Shown here piece by piece: positions 1 through 6,249 of a DNA stretch of 8,969 nucleotides. The stretch spans positions 1 to 8,969 of the forward strand of contig DEFD01000038.1 in NCBI GenBank assembly GCA_002350615.1, written 5' to 3'. A program made the translations under genes and the position numbers. Below the pieces are notes generated by a model, which did not search any database, was not told the DNA's origin, and was given only the letters and a program-made list of their open reading frames with translations. This DNA is from Bacteroidales bacterium UBA2861. Its GTDB lineage: Bacteria; Bacteroidota; Bacteroidia; Bacteroidales; UBA932. Positions within the stretch are counted from its first letter, which is position 1, and every line of letters starts with the position of its first letter.

Positions 1-1
1 A

Positions 2-631
2 ATTGGTAACGGCAACCACCAGACGGAACTGTACTATCGGAGCGCCACCGGTAACCGGGACAAAATCAAGCTGGACATCAACTGCCTTTCCCGCTGCCAT
101 GTTTACGAGCCTGTGGTCCGGGACGCCCGGAATCCCTTCCTGCCGGACGACGTGTTCTCCGTTCGGATGCTTTCCGAGTATGAGCTTTTCGGCGCCAAAC
201 TGAAAGCCCTCCTTGAACGCAACACTCCCAGAGACATCTTTGATGCTTATACCATGGAGCAGAAAGGTTTGTACCGGGTTGACGAATCCGTTTCCCTCAT
301 CCGCAAATGCATCGCCTACTATCTTTCACTGTCCAGAGGCGTGGATATTGAGCAGGCTCTCGAATCCATTCGGAAGCGTCCTATACAGGATTTCAAGAAG
401 CAGTTGTTCCCCATGCTGAAAACAGGCTATGGCTTTGTGGACCGGGACCTAATGACTTCCGAGGCCGTGAAGTGCGTGTCCCGATTCCTGTCCTTCACGG
501 AGAACGAAACCGCCTATCTGGAAGCCGCAAAGACCGGCGAATATCGCCCGGACCTTCTTTTCGAGGGCGACTCTGCGGAGCGCATTGCAGAGAATCCAGC
601 AGCGAAGTTCTATATCACAAAGGGGGCTTGA
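2..631 (+). CDS. AbiEii/AbiGii-family nucleotidyltransferase toxin, 5'-truncated by window edge
   Basis: This is the C-terminal 209 residues of a protein whose start lies upstream of the window; the frame is open from base 2 to TGA at 629-631. Two stretches look like the AbiEii/AbiGii family: an ELYYRSATGNRDKIKLDIN-like segment at visible residues 9-27 (family form: ELRYRS...D.IK.DIN) and AKLKALLERNTPRDIFDAY at visible residues 65-83, the conserved K...AL..R...RD.(Y/F)D motif. Members of this family are nucleotidyltransferases that act as the toxin of type IV AbiE toxin-antitoxin systems, which give abortive infection against phage and can stabilise mobile elements. The N-terminal GS...DxD catalytic motif and any AbiEi antitoxin gene would lie off the left edge, so it cannot be told whether the toxin is intact or paired. 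Its 3' end overlaps the convergent WYL regulator gene by 17 bp. It is probably ICE cargo rather than a transfer gene. Confidence 0.83.
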   Translation: MGNGNHQTELYYRSATGNRDKIKLDINCLSRCHVYEPVVRDARNPFLPDDVFSVRMLSEYELFGAKLKALLERNTPRDIFDAYTMEQKGLYRVDESVSLIRKCIAYYLSLSRGVDIEQALESIRKRPIQDFKKQLFPMLKTGYGFVDRDLMTSEAVKCVSRFLSFTENETAYLEAAKTGEYRPDLLFEGDSAERIAENPAAKFYITKGA

Positions 632-1526
632 TGCTTAGTCCCATCCTGCACTGCGCCTGGACGTAGTCCCACAACTCCGCTCCTTCCAGAATCTTCACCT
701 GGTCCAGCAGGCCCATCACGAACCGTCCCACGCCTTCGAGCCTGCGGACGGTTCCGTCGTATATCCAGCGTCCGTCTTCTTCCCGGATTCCGGCGCCCGC
801 CAGCGGATATTCCTCCAGCAGCAGATTCCGGGCACGCAGTGTCAGGGCCAGACGGACGTGGACGGGCGCTTCCCCGCTCATCCGGAATACGTCCAGCTCC
901 GGATATTTGTGCTCTTTCTCCCGTGTCCATATCTCCGGCAGCACTTCCACTTCCCGGATACGTGCCACTTTGAAGATCTTGTTGTGACCGCTGCGGAGGT
1001 CCAGCGCCGCCACATTGACACTGTTGACGTCCATTTTGAAAGGCTCTACTAAGTAGTCTCTATACTCGCCGGAACACGACGAGGCATAGTCGTGAAAGAC
1101 GGCAACGCGCTTGCCGGTGATCGCCTTTTCCAGATTTGCCAATACGCGGTCCAATCCGCGGTGTATGGTCATTTTGTGCAGTTCGGCGGCGTTATAGATG
1201 GCGGTAATCTTCCGCAGTAAAACCTCCTTCTGCGGATTGTTCCCGTCCAGACACTGGATCAGACGGCCCAGAACGGCCGCCTCTTCATCGGTGAAACACA
1301 CATATTGCCTGGGGTCTACGCCACCTTTCGGCGGCTCGACCAGTTGGAAGATGGTTCCTTCCCGCTTGACAATCGCGAAGCCGGCATCTCTCAAGCTCTC
1401 GATATATCTATAAACAGTACGGTCACTACATTCTAACAGTGCAGCTATTTCATCGACACTATGATAAGTCGTTCTTGCGAGAAGCTGCATCACCCGCAAG
1501 AGCCTTACAACCTTGGGCTGATCCAT
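615..1526 (-). CDS. WYL-domain HTH transcriptional regulator
   Basis: This 303-residue protein has the usual size and layout of DeoR/YafY-like WYL regulators. An N-terminal helix-turn-helix spans about residues 22-50 (SVDEIAALLECSDRTVYRYIESL). A WYL-like ligand-sensing domain follows at about 136-195, with the LVEPFKM and KIFKVARI landmarks, and a C-terminal WCX-like region lies at about 220-300. The signature WYL tripeptide itself is replaced: the strand reads NSVNVAALDL, so the domain is recognised from its surroundings. I chose the ATG at 1526, which gives MDQPKVVRLLRVM and has GAGG a few bases upstream; an in-frame start at 1562 would add 12 residues unlike the family. Stop is TGA at 615-617. 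It is divergent from the tra operon across 139 bp, so control of that operon, itself, or both is likely but inferred. WYL regulators usually sense nucleotides or nucleic-acid signals and often control defence genes and mobile elements. Confidence 0.88.
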   Translation of the reverse strand: MDQPKVVRLLRVMQLLARTTYHSVDEIAALLECSDRTVYRYIESLRDAGFAIVKREGTIFQLVEPPKGGVDPRQYVCFTDEEAAVLGRLIQCLDGNNPQKEVLLRKITAIYNAAELHKMTIHRGLDRVLANLEKAITGKRVAVFHDYASSCSGEYRDYLVEPFKMDVNSVNVAALDLRSGHNKIFKVARIREVEVLPEIWTREKEHKYPELDVFRMSGEAPVHVRLALTLRARNLLLEEYPLAGAGIREEDGRWIYDGTVRRLEGVGRFVMGLLDQVKILEGAELWDYVQAQCRMGLSIKPPL

Positions 1527-1550
1527 ATACCTCGATAACAAACTATAATT

Positions 1551-1558
1551 CAAAATTA
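1551..1558 (-). promoter_or_regulatory. Candidate Bacteroides-type -7 box for the WYL regulator gene
   Basis: Read on the minus strand this is TAATTTTG, a full match to the Bacteroidota sigma-70 -7 consensus TAnnTTTG, 24 bp upstream of the regulator ATG at 1526. No TTG is seen at the expected -33 distance, where the direct repeat 1568-1585 lies instead. It is a prediction from consensus only; matches to such a short AT-rich motif can be chance. Confidence 0.4.
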
Positions 1559-1567
1559 ACACATTTT

Positions 1568-1585
1568 AGTCGCATCCAGTCGCAT
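1568..1585. repeat. 10-bp-phased direct repeat AGTCGCAT x2, candidate operator
   Basis: AGTCGCAT occurs at 1568-1575 and again at 1578-1585, exactly one helical turn apart. A weaker TCGCGT follows at 1587-1592. The repeats lie between the two divergent -7-like boxes and cover the place where the -33 region of the WYL promoter would fall. This is what a binding site for two protomers on one DNA face can look like. That the adjacent WYL regulator binds here is inference. Confidence 0.4.
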
Positions 1586-1591
1586 TTCGCG

Positions 1592-1628
1592 TTTGCTGGC
1601 CCTTTTTGGTTAGTGAAATCTACCTTTG
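1592..1628 (+). promoter_or_regulatory. Candidate promoter of the tra operon
   Basis: TACCTTTG at 1621-1628 is a full match to the Bacteroidota -7 consensus TAnnTTTG. The nearest suitable upstream TTTG is at 1592-1595, which leaves a 25-bp spacer, longer than the usual 19-21 bp, so the -33 part is weak. If used, transcription would begin near 1633-1637 and leave a leader of about 30 nt before the traA ATG at 1666. It is the only good match in the 139-bp intergenic region on this strand. Confidence 0.45.
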
Positions 1629-1647
1629 TTTTGCAATACTGCTCAAA

Positions 1648-1669
1648 GCATGTTGCCAACAAACCATGC
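1648..1669 (+). promoter_or_regulatory. Possible hairpin enclosing the traA start codon
   Basis: In the transcript, GCATGTTG (1648-1655) can pair with CAA (1660-1662) and CATGC (1665-1669), with a CCAA loop and a 2-nt bulge at 1663-1664, giving 8 base pairs. The traA ATG (1666-1668) would be in the stem. No Shine-Dalgarno sequence precedes this start. Eight pairs with a bulge form a modest structure; a role in regulating translation is speculation. Confidence 0.25.
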
Positions 1670-2382
1670 GAACCATTTCATTTTTCTCCGCCAAGGGCGG
1701 AACTGGAAAGACCACTTTCAACATGCTGCTTGCCTCCTGGCTCAAGTACGAGAAAGGACTACGAGCTGCCGTCCTGGACTTCGACAGTCCGGAATTCAAC
1801 CTCTCCTACACGCGGAAGCGCGAACTCAAGTATCTCCAGAACAAAGGCCAGGCTCCGGATGAAAAGCAGCTCTATCCCATCCTTGAGATAGAGGATTACG
1901 AAAGCAAGAAATCCCTCCAGATAGTCCGGAACCTGATGATTGACGCTGCAGGAAGCCTGGACGTGCTGATACTCGATTTCGGCGGGTCGTTCAACGACGG
2001 AGATCCCGTGCTGGACCTGGTGCAGGCTGGGCTCGTCGACCTTATCGTCATTCCGCTGGAGATGGACGGGATGATACTCTCGTCAGGGAAATCCCTCGCC
2101 AGCGTGCTGGAGCAGCTGGGCCAGAAGACCCTGCTCTTTTTCAATAAAGTCCACGGCAAGGAAAAACCCCAGCTCTATGTCGAACTGGAGCGCTGGCTCG
2201 CAGAGGACGGGCTAACGGTCTCTACCCATCGGATAAAGAACACGGTAAAACTCCGCCGCGATGCTGACAACGGCAGCAACTTCCTACGCTCCACCGTCAG
2301 TTTCCCCTGCAAAGAGATGCAGGAAATCAATCCGGAACTCATCCAGCTTTTTGAGGAGGTGTCGGGCTATGGCGGAGATTGA
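1666..2382 (+). CDS. traA: TraA, ParA/MinD-type ATPase of the conjugative transposon
   Basis: This 238-residue P-loop ATPase belongs to the ParA/MinD (SIMIBI) class. The N-terminus runs straight into the deviant Walker A KGGTGKTT (residues 10-17), followed by the A' box LDFDSP (37-42) and Walker B DVLILDFGG (99-107). In CTnDOT-type elements a ParA-like protein, TraA, heads the tra operon; its role in transfer is not well defined and it is not a VirB homologue. I chose the ATG at 1666 because residues upstream of it (non-ATG start near 1606) do not resemble a ParA N-terminus and the -7-like box at 1621-1628 lies within that extension. It is the first gene of the operon, divergent from the WYL regulator, and its last 14 bases overlap the next ORF. 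A plasmid-type partition ATPase is the alternative, but no ParB gene follows. Confidence 0.88.
   Translation: MRTISFFSAKGGTGKTTFNMLLASWLKYEKGLRAAVLDFDSPEFNLSYTRKRELKYLQNKGQAPDEKQLYPILEIEDYESKKSLQIVRNLMIDAAGSLDVLILDFGGSFNDGDPVLDLVQAGLVDLIVIPLEMDGMILSSGKSLASVLEQLGQKTLLFFNKVHGKEKPQLYVELERWLAEDGLTVSTHRIKNTVKLRRDADNGSNFLRSTVSFPCKEMQEINPELIQLFEEVSGYGGD
2353..2360 (+). promoter_or_regulatory. Strong Shine-Dalgarno-like site for the 64-residue ORF
   Basis: GAGGAGGT lies 8 bases before the ATG at 2369, inside the end of traA. Such a purine-rich ribosome site is uncommon in Bacteroidota and supports the start, and the reality, of the small ORF. The same bases also encode residues of the TraA C-terminus, so the match could be partly coding constraint. 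Confidence 0.5.
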
Positions 2383-2563
2383 CATCTACGACATCATTCC
2401 CCGTGTGACGCTCACGAAAATCGAGGTGCCAGCCCGGGAACGTCCGGAGGAAGACGCGGAGGAAAAAGCCCGTCGGAAGCGCCGGAAGGACGTTGCAAAA
2501 CACTTTGCCGTCGATTTGGGCGATGCGGCCAAAGCCCAGGAAATCCTGAATAAAAACCAATAA
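2369..2563 (+). CDS. Small charged protein of unknown function in the traB-traD slot
   Basis: This 64-residue protein is not recognised as a member of a family I can name. It begins MAEIDIYDIIPRVTLTKIEVP, then has an acidic-to-basic switch (ERPEEDAEEKARRKRRKD, about residues 24-41) likely to be helical, and ends in a mixed helix-like tail. There is no signal peptide or membrane segment, so it should be cytoplasmic; the basic patch could bind nucleic acid or partner proteins, which is only inference. It overlaps traA by 14 nt, has a strong ribosome site at 2353-2360 and ends 12 bp before traE. In CTnDOT the interval between traA and traE holds traB, traC and traD, and this single short gene takes their place. 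It may be a reduced version of one of them or an unrelated gene. Confidence 0.7.
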   Translation: MAEIDIYDIIPRVTLTKIEVPARERPEEDAEEKARRKRRKDVAKHFAVDLGDAAKAQEILNKNQ

Positions 2564-2575
2564 AAGTGATTCTAT

Positions 2576-2893
2576 ATGAACAAGTACACGAAAAGAAACC
2601 AATTTGCCGGACTGGCGACCGTGCTGATGGCCGCCTTCCCGATGAATGCGCTTGCCCAGGATGCCATCAGTTTCCTGAATGAAGCCAATACGCAGGTGCG
2701 CAGCGCCGGTTCCATCATCTATCAGCTGGTGATAGCCGTGCTGGCCATCATCGCCATCGTCTCCCTTATCACCGTGGGCATCAAACTCTACTCCGGAGAC
2801 CAGGAAAGCGCCAACAAAGCCCTTGGCTGGTGCGGCGGCATGGTGTTCTGCATTATCGCGGCCCTCGTCCTCAAAAACTTTATCGGTCTATGA
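2576..2893 (+). CDS. traE: TraE, VirB2/pilin-like conjugative transfer protein (DUF4134 type)
   Basis: This is a 105-residue small membrane protein. An N-terminal signal peptide has a likely cleavage site ALA|QD after residue 27, followed by two hydrophobic segments at about 46-68 and 84-103. The segment between and after them, SGDQESANKALGWCGGMVF, matches the pattern of the DUF4134 TraE family (sGD...a...W.g...F), which resembles VirB2 pilins in size and topology. In the mating apparatus it would be the inner-membrane pool of the pilus or channel subunit. The ATG at 2576 gives a complete signal peptide. The stop overlaps the traF start by 4 nt (ATGA). It is more diverged from CTnDOT TraE than the large TraG is, so the family name rests on pattern and position together. 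Confidence 0.82.
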   Translation: MNKYTKRNQFAGLATVLMAAFPMNALAQDAISFLNEANTQVRSAGSIIYQLVIAVLAIIAIVSLITVGIKLYSGDQESANKALGWCGGMVFCIIAALVLKNFIGL

Positions 2894-3186
2894 AAACGCA
2901 GGTCTACCGGAATCTGGACCGCCCCTTTACCCTGCTGGGAATAAAGGGACGATACATCGTTTTTGCAGGGGCGGCCATCATCGTGTCAATCGTCGTCGGT
3001 CTTGTCGCCGGTGCCATTGGAAACACCTTTGTCGGCCTTGCCGCGGCGATGATTCTCATTGTCGCCTCCTATCTGGGCATTCTCGAAATCCAGCAGCGTT
3101 TTCCTGAAAAGGCCCTCTCCCGCAAGCTGGGGTCGCTGGGCCTCCCGAAATTCATAAGCGTAAGGAGCAAAGTATGGAAAAGATAG
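2890..3186 (+). CDS. traF: TraF, VirB3-like conjugative transfer protein (DUF4133 type)
   Basis: This is a 98-residue protein with a short basic N-terminus (MKTQVYRNLDRPFTLLGIKG), two closely spaced membrane segments at about residues 22-42 and 46-66, and a basic cytoplasmic tail ending VRSKVWKR. The VYRNLDRP...GIKG opening followed by paired TM helices is typical of the DUF4133 TraF family, which is VirB3-like and sits next to the VirB4-type ATPase in nearly all such operons, as here. I chose the ATG at 2890 rather than an in-frame start at 2830, because the extension lies inside traE coding sequence and the ATGA overlap is a standard coupled junction. Its end overlaps traG by 13 nt. Confidence 0.85.
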   Translation: MKTQVYRNLDRPFTLLGIKGRYIVFAGAAIIVSIVVGLVAGAIGNTFVGLAAAMILIVASYLGILEIQQRFPEKALSRKLGSLGLPKFISVRSKVWKR

Positions 3187-5624
3187 ACATCAGAGCCAAT
3201 TTCCCCGTACTGAACGGCGGGGACGGTATCATCCTCTCGAAACGGGGTGATATATGCATCGGCTGGGAGCTAACGCTGCCCCCGGCTTTCCGCTGCAATG
3301 AGGAGAAATACGACAGCCTGGTAACCTCGTTCCGCGGAGCCATCACCCTGCTTCCGGACTATACGATTATCCACAAACAGGATGTTTTCATGCGCAAGCG
3401 TTACGAGGCGGAGCCGGTGAAAGGATTCCTGCAGGAGGCCTATGAGCAGCATTTTGATGGCCGGGAGTACCTGGACCACCGCTGCCGTCTTTGGCTGACC
3501 TTCTCATCGAAAAAGAACGTCAGGGGTGCTTCCAGCGGTCTGCTGGGGATTTCTTCATCTGCAGGAATGCCGAAGAAGGACGCCATCCTCCGGAGCCTTG
3601 CGGCCGCAGAACAGTTCGGGGCCATGCTCGCAGGGAACAACCTTCTTTCACTTCGTCGCCTCACCGAAGAAGACATCTTCGGTTCCGACCGGCCTGGCAT
3701 CCTGCAGGACTACCTGAACTTCACGGATGACGGAGCCGATGTCCTTTCCGACATCGCCGTTTCACCCTCCGGGCTGGAGATTGGTGAAAAGGCAGTGGCC
3801 TGCCACCTGATTGCCGACCTCGATCAACTCCCGGGCGAAATGGGCTCCTGTCGGCGAATGGCGGAACTCAGTACCGAGAACTCCGACGTGATGCTCTCCT
3901 TTTTCACGGAAATCGGCCAGAACCTTGGCTGCGAGCACATCGTGAACTGGTTCTGTGTGAAAGAACCGTTGAAGGACATCCACGGAAGCCTGGACACCAA
4001 GCGCCGGCAAATGCAGTCGATGAGCGGCCGCAGCGCAGAGAACCGCAAGTATGCCGAGGAAATCAATTCCTATCTGGAGAAGGCAGCAACCGACCAGATG
4101 TACACGGTGCGCTGCCACGTGAGTATCCTTTCAGGAGGCCCTATCGCTGAAATCGGTGCTATCCGCGACCAGGTTGTGACGGCTGTCACCAAAATGGGAA
4201 TCGTGCCGGTTTACGACAACTCCAATGCGCCCGTGCAGTTCTGGAGCGCCATCCCCGGGAATGAAGCCGGGCTGGCTTTCAACGAATATATGACGATGGA
4301 ACTGACTTCGGCACTATGCCTGGGACTTTATGACGGATTCGATGGAGGCATCCGGGACGGCGTGCTCAAGATGAGTGACCGGCTTCGGCTGGTTCCCCAG
4401 CGCTTCGACATTCAGGAGAAAGCAATGGATGCCGGCCTCATCGAGAATTACAATGTGTTCCTGCTGGGGCCGTCCGGCTCCGGCAAGTCCTTCTTCATGA
4501 ACAAGTACCTCAAGAGCTGCTACGATGCCCGGCAGCACTGTTTCCTCATTGACGTGGGTGATTCGTACCGGGCGCTCTGCCATATCATCAAGGAAGAGTC
4601 CGGCGGTAAAGACGGGACGTACTACACCTTCGAGAAAGGCAGCCCCATTTCGTTCAATCCCTTCCGCAACTACCGAAGGTTCAGCGAGGAGGATTCCGAG
4701 GCGCTGGACTTCCTTTTCACCCTCATGGCAACGCTCTGGAAGAACAACGAGGAGCCGATTTCAACGACGGCGATGAAGTTCCTGAAGGAAAGCGTGCTGG
4801 AATTCCTGCAGAGCTGGAGCGGCGACGAAGACCCCATCTTTGACGACTACTACACCTTCCTGGACAAGACCTTCCGCCAGACGCTGAAGGATGCGGACAT
4901 CCGGAAGGAGTATTTCGACTTTGAAGGTTATCTGATAGCACTTGAGCAGTTCGAGAGCAAGGGTGCGTATGGATACCTGCTCAACTCCCGCGAGAATATC
5001 GACATCCTGAATGATCGCTTTGTGGTCTTTGAGATTGACCATATCAAAGGCGACAAGATCATCTATCCCATCACGACGCTCGTGATAATGGATGCCTTCG
5101 GCGAAAAGATGCGGGCCAATACCGACTTCAAGGTAATGGTCATCGAGGAAGCCTGGAAGGCCATTATGGGGACCCAGATGGCTACTTATATGATGGAACT
5201 CTGGAAGACGGCCCGTAAGCACAGGACCTCGGCCGTAGTGGTCACGCAGGAGCTTAAGGACATCATTTCCTCTCCCATCATCAAGGACACCATCGTAGAG
5301 AACTCCGGCGTGAAAATCCTGCTGGACCAGACCAAATATGTGAACAAGTTCGAGGAACTTGCCGCGGCCCTCTCGCTTTCCGAGGAGGACAAATCCATGG
5401 TCCTTTCCCTGAACCGGCTGAAGGTCCAGGGTGCCTCAGGGCGCGAGGTTTTCTTCAACCTGGGCAACCGGAAAAGTTTCGTGATGCGGCTGGAGGTTTC
5501 GCCGGAGGAACGATATGCCTTCTCTTCGGCAAAGAAAGATAAACTGCGCCTTGCAGATGCTGTTTCCAAAAGCGGCGGCAGCTATGTCAAGGCAATCAAA
5601 AAACTGTGCAAAAAGGATTTATGA
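3174..5624 (+). CDS. traG: TraG, VirB4-family conjugation ATPase
   Basis: This 816-residue ATPase drives assembly of, and substrate export through, the type IV secretion system at the cytoplasmic face of the inner membrane. The N-terminal domain has the Bacteroidota TraG (DUF3875-like) signature: IILSKRGDICIGWELTLP at about residues 19-36 and LLPDYTIIHKQDVF at 59-72. The C-terminal VirB4/HerA-FtsK ATPase domain has Walker A GPSGSGKS at 432-439 and Walker B VMVIEEAW at 654-661. Further VirB4-like segments follow: ARKHRTSAVVVTQEL in the 680s-690s and a late NSGVKILLDQTKY. All catalytic landmarks are present, and the length is close to that of CTnDOT TraG, so it looks functional. AGGAG at 3163-3167 sits 6 bases before the ATG. 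It overlaps traF by 13 nt and traI by 4 nt. It is the best marker gene in the window for placing the element phylogenetically. Confidence 0.96.
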   Translation: MEKIDIRANFPVLNGGDGIILSKRGDICIGWELTLPPAFRCNEEKYDSLVTSFRGAITLLPDYTIIHKQDVFMRKRYEAEPVKGFLQEAYEQHFDGREYLDHRCRLWLTFSSKKNVRGASSGLLGISSSAGMPKKDAILRSLAAAEQFGAMLAGNNLLSLRRLTEEDIFGSDRPGILQDYLNFTDDGADVLSDIAVSPSGLEIGEKAVACHLIADLDQLPGEMGSCRRMAELSTENSDVMLSFFTEIGQNLGCEHIVNWFCVKEPLKDIHGSLDTKRRQMQSMSGRSAENRKYAEEINSYLEKAATDQMYTVRCHVSILSGGPIAEIGAIRDQVVTAVTKMGIVPVYDNSNAPVQFWSAIPGNEAGLAFNEYMTMELTSALCLGLYDGFDGGIRDGVLKMSDRLRLVPQRFDIQEKAMDAGLIENYNVFLLGPSGSGKSFFMNKYLKSCYDARQHCFLIDVGDSYRALCHIIKEESGGKDGTYYTFEKGSPISFNPFRNYRRFSEEDSEALDFLFTLMATLWKNNEEPISTTAMKFLKESVLEFLQSWSGDEDPIFDDYYTFLDKTFRQTLKDADIRKEYFDFEGYLIALEQFESKGAYGYLLNSRENIDILNDRFVVFEIDHIKGDKIIYPITTLVIMDAFGEKMRANTDFKVMVIEEAWKAIMGTQMATYMMELWKTARKHRTSAVVVTQELKDIISSPIIKDTIVENSGVKILLDQTKYVNKFEELAAALSLSEEDKSMVLSLNRLKVQGASGREVFFNLGNRKSFVMRLEVSPEERYAFSSAKKDKLRLADAVSKSGGSYVKAIKKLCKKDL

Positions 5625-6244
5625 GACGGATAACCATTTTATTTTCAATACTGTTTATGGTGCTCTCGGCACCACGGGCGTCGGCCCAATGGGCCACATT
5701 CGATGCCTCCAACCTGGCCCAGGCAGTCCTTTCCTTCCTGCAGGACGGCGACAATATGGCCGTCAACAGCGCCCAGTTCCTCGAGAACCTGGGCGTCGCA
5801 AAGGAGCAGCTAGAATTCCTGCAGGAGATGGACAAACGCTATAAGGAAATCCGCCAGGATATCTACAAGGTACAGGACGTCATCCGCATCGCCAACAACT
5901 ACGAGCAGATGGCCCGGATGTTCACCCGCTACGTGGAGCGCCTCCGGAAGGTGGACTCGTCCACGATGAGCTACTATCAGACGCGCTCCCTGATGAACGA
6001 AGGATTCCAGTACCTGCTGTTCGCCTCACGGGAGGTCAAGCGGGCCCGGGAATTCCTCTCCAAGGATTCCCAGATCAGCGAGGAGGAACGGCTGAAAGGA
6101 CTGCACGAGGTGAGCAAGGAAGTGAGCCGCGCCAATGCAGCCATGTACACGCATATCCAAGGGTCCTATGAGACCATCGATGCAGCCGAGGAGATTGTCG
6201 GCACCATCGACGGCTTGGAGGAGGCTTTCAAAATCAAATACTGA
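5621..6244 (+). CDS. traI: TraI, periplasmic VirB5-like transfer protein (DUF4141 type)
   Basis: This 207-residue secreted protein has a signal peptide (residues 1-22) and a clear ASA|QW cleavage site, the QW start of the mature protein being common in DUF4141 TraI proteins. The mature part begins WATFDASNLAQAVLSF, matching the family's W...DP.NLAQ.I pattern, and is almost wholly helical and charged, with coiled-coil-like stretches at about 55-110 and 135-200. In VirB systems this architecture (signal peptide plus helical bundle) belongs to VirB5, a minor pilus component. The ATG at 5621 overlaps the traG stop (ATGA); an in-frame GTG at 5606 would place extra residues ahead of an already complete signal peptide. 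It follows traG directly, with no traH between. A gap of 5 nt separates it from traJ. Confidence 0.83.
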   Translation: MRRITILFSILFMVLSAPRASAQWATFDASNLAQAVLSFLQDGDNMAVNSAQFLENLGVAKEQLEFLQEMDKRYKEIRQDIYKVQDVIRIANNYEQMARMFTRYVERLRKVDSSTMSYYQTRSLMNEGFQYLLFASREVKRAREFLSKDSQISEEERLKGLHEVSKEVSRANAAMYTHIQGSYETIDAAEEIVGTIDGLEEAFKIKY

Positions 6245-6249
6245 GAGTT

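Noticed and set aside
623..642. Inverted repeat GGGGCT/AGTCCC between the convergent gene ends, as a terminator
   Set aside because: The stem is only 6 bp with one G-U pair on the plus strand, has an 8-nt loop and no following T-run, so there is no support for intrinsic termination.
659..669. GGACgtaGTCC inverted repeat
   Set aside because: It is short, lies inside the WYL coding region and has a 3-nt loop with no U-tract; compatible with chance.
1439..1891. Plus-strand open frame crossing the WYL gene start, the intergenic region and traA
   Set aside because: It lies antisense to the HTH of the regulator and out of frame with the ParA Walker A region; both real genes are much better supported.
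4761..5222. Antisense open frame of about 150 codons within traG
   Set aside because: The opposite strand encodes a well-conserved VirB4 ATPase including the Walker B region; the antisense product resembles nothing and follows from G+C-rich codon use.
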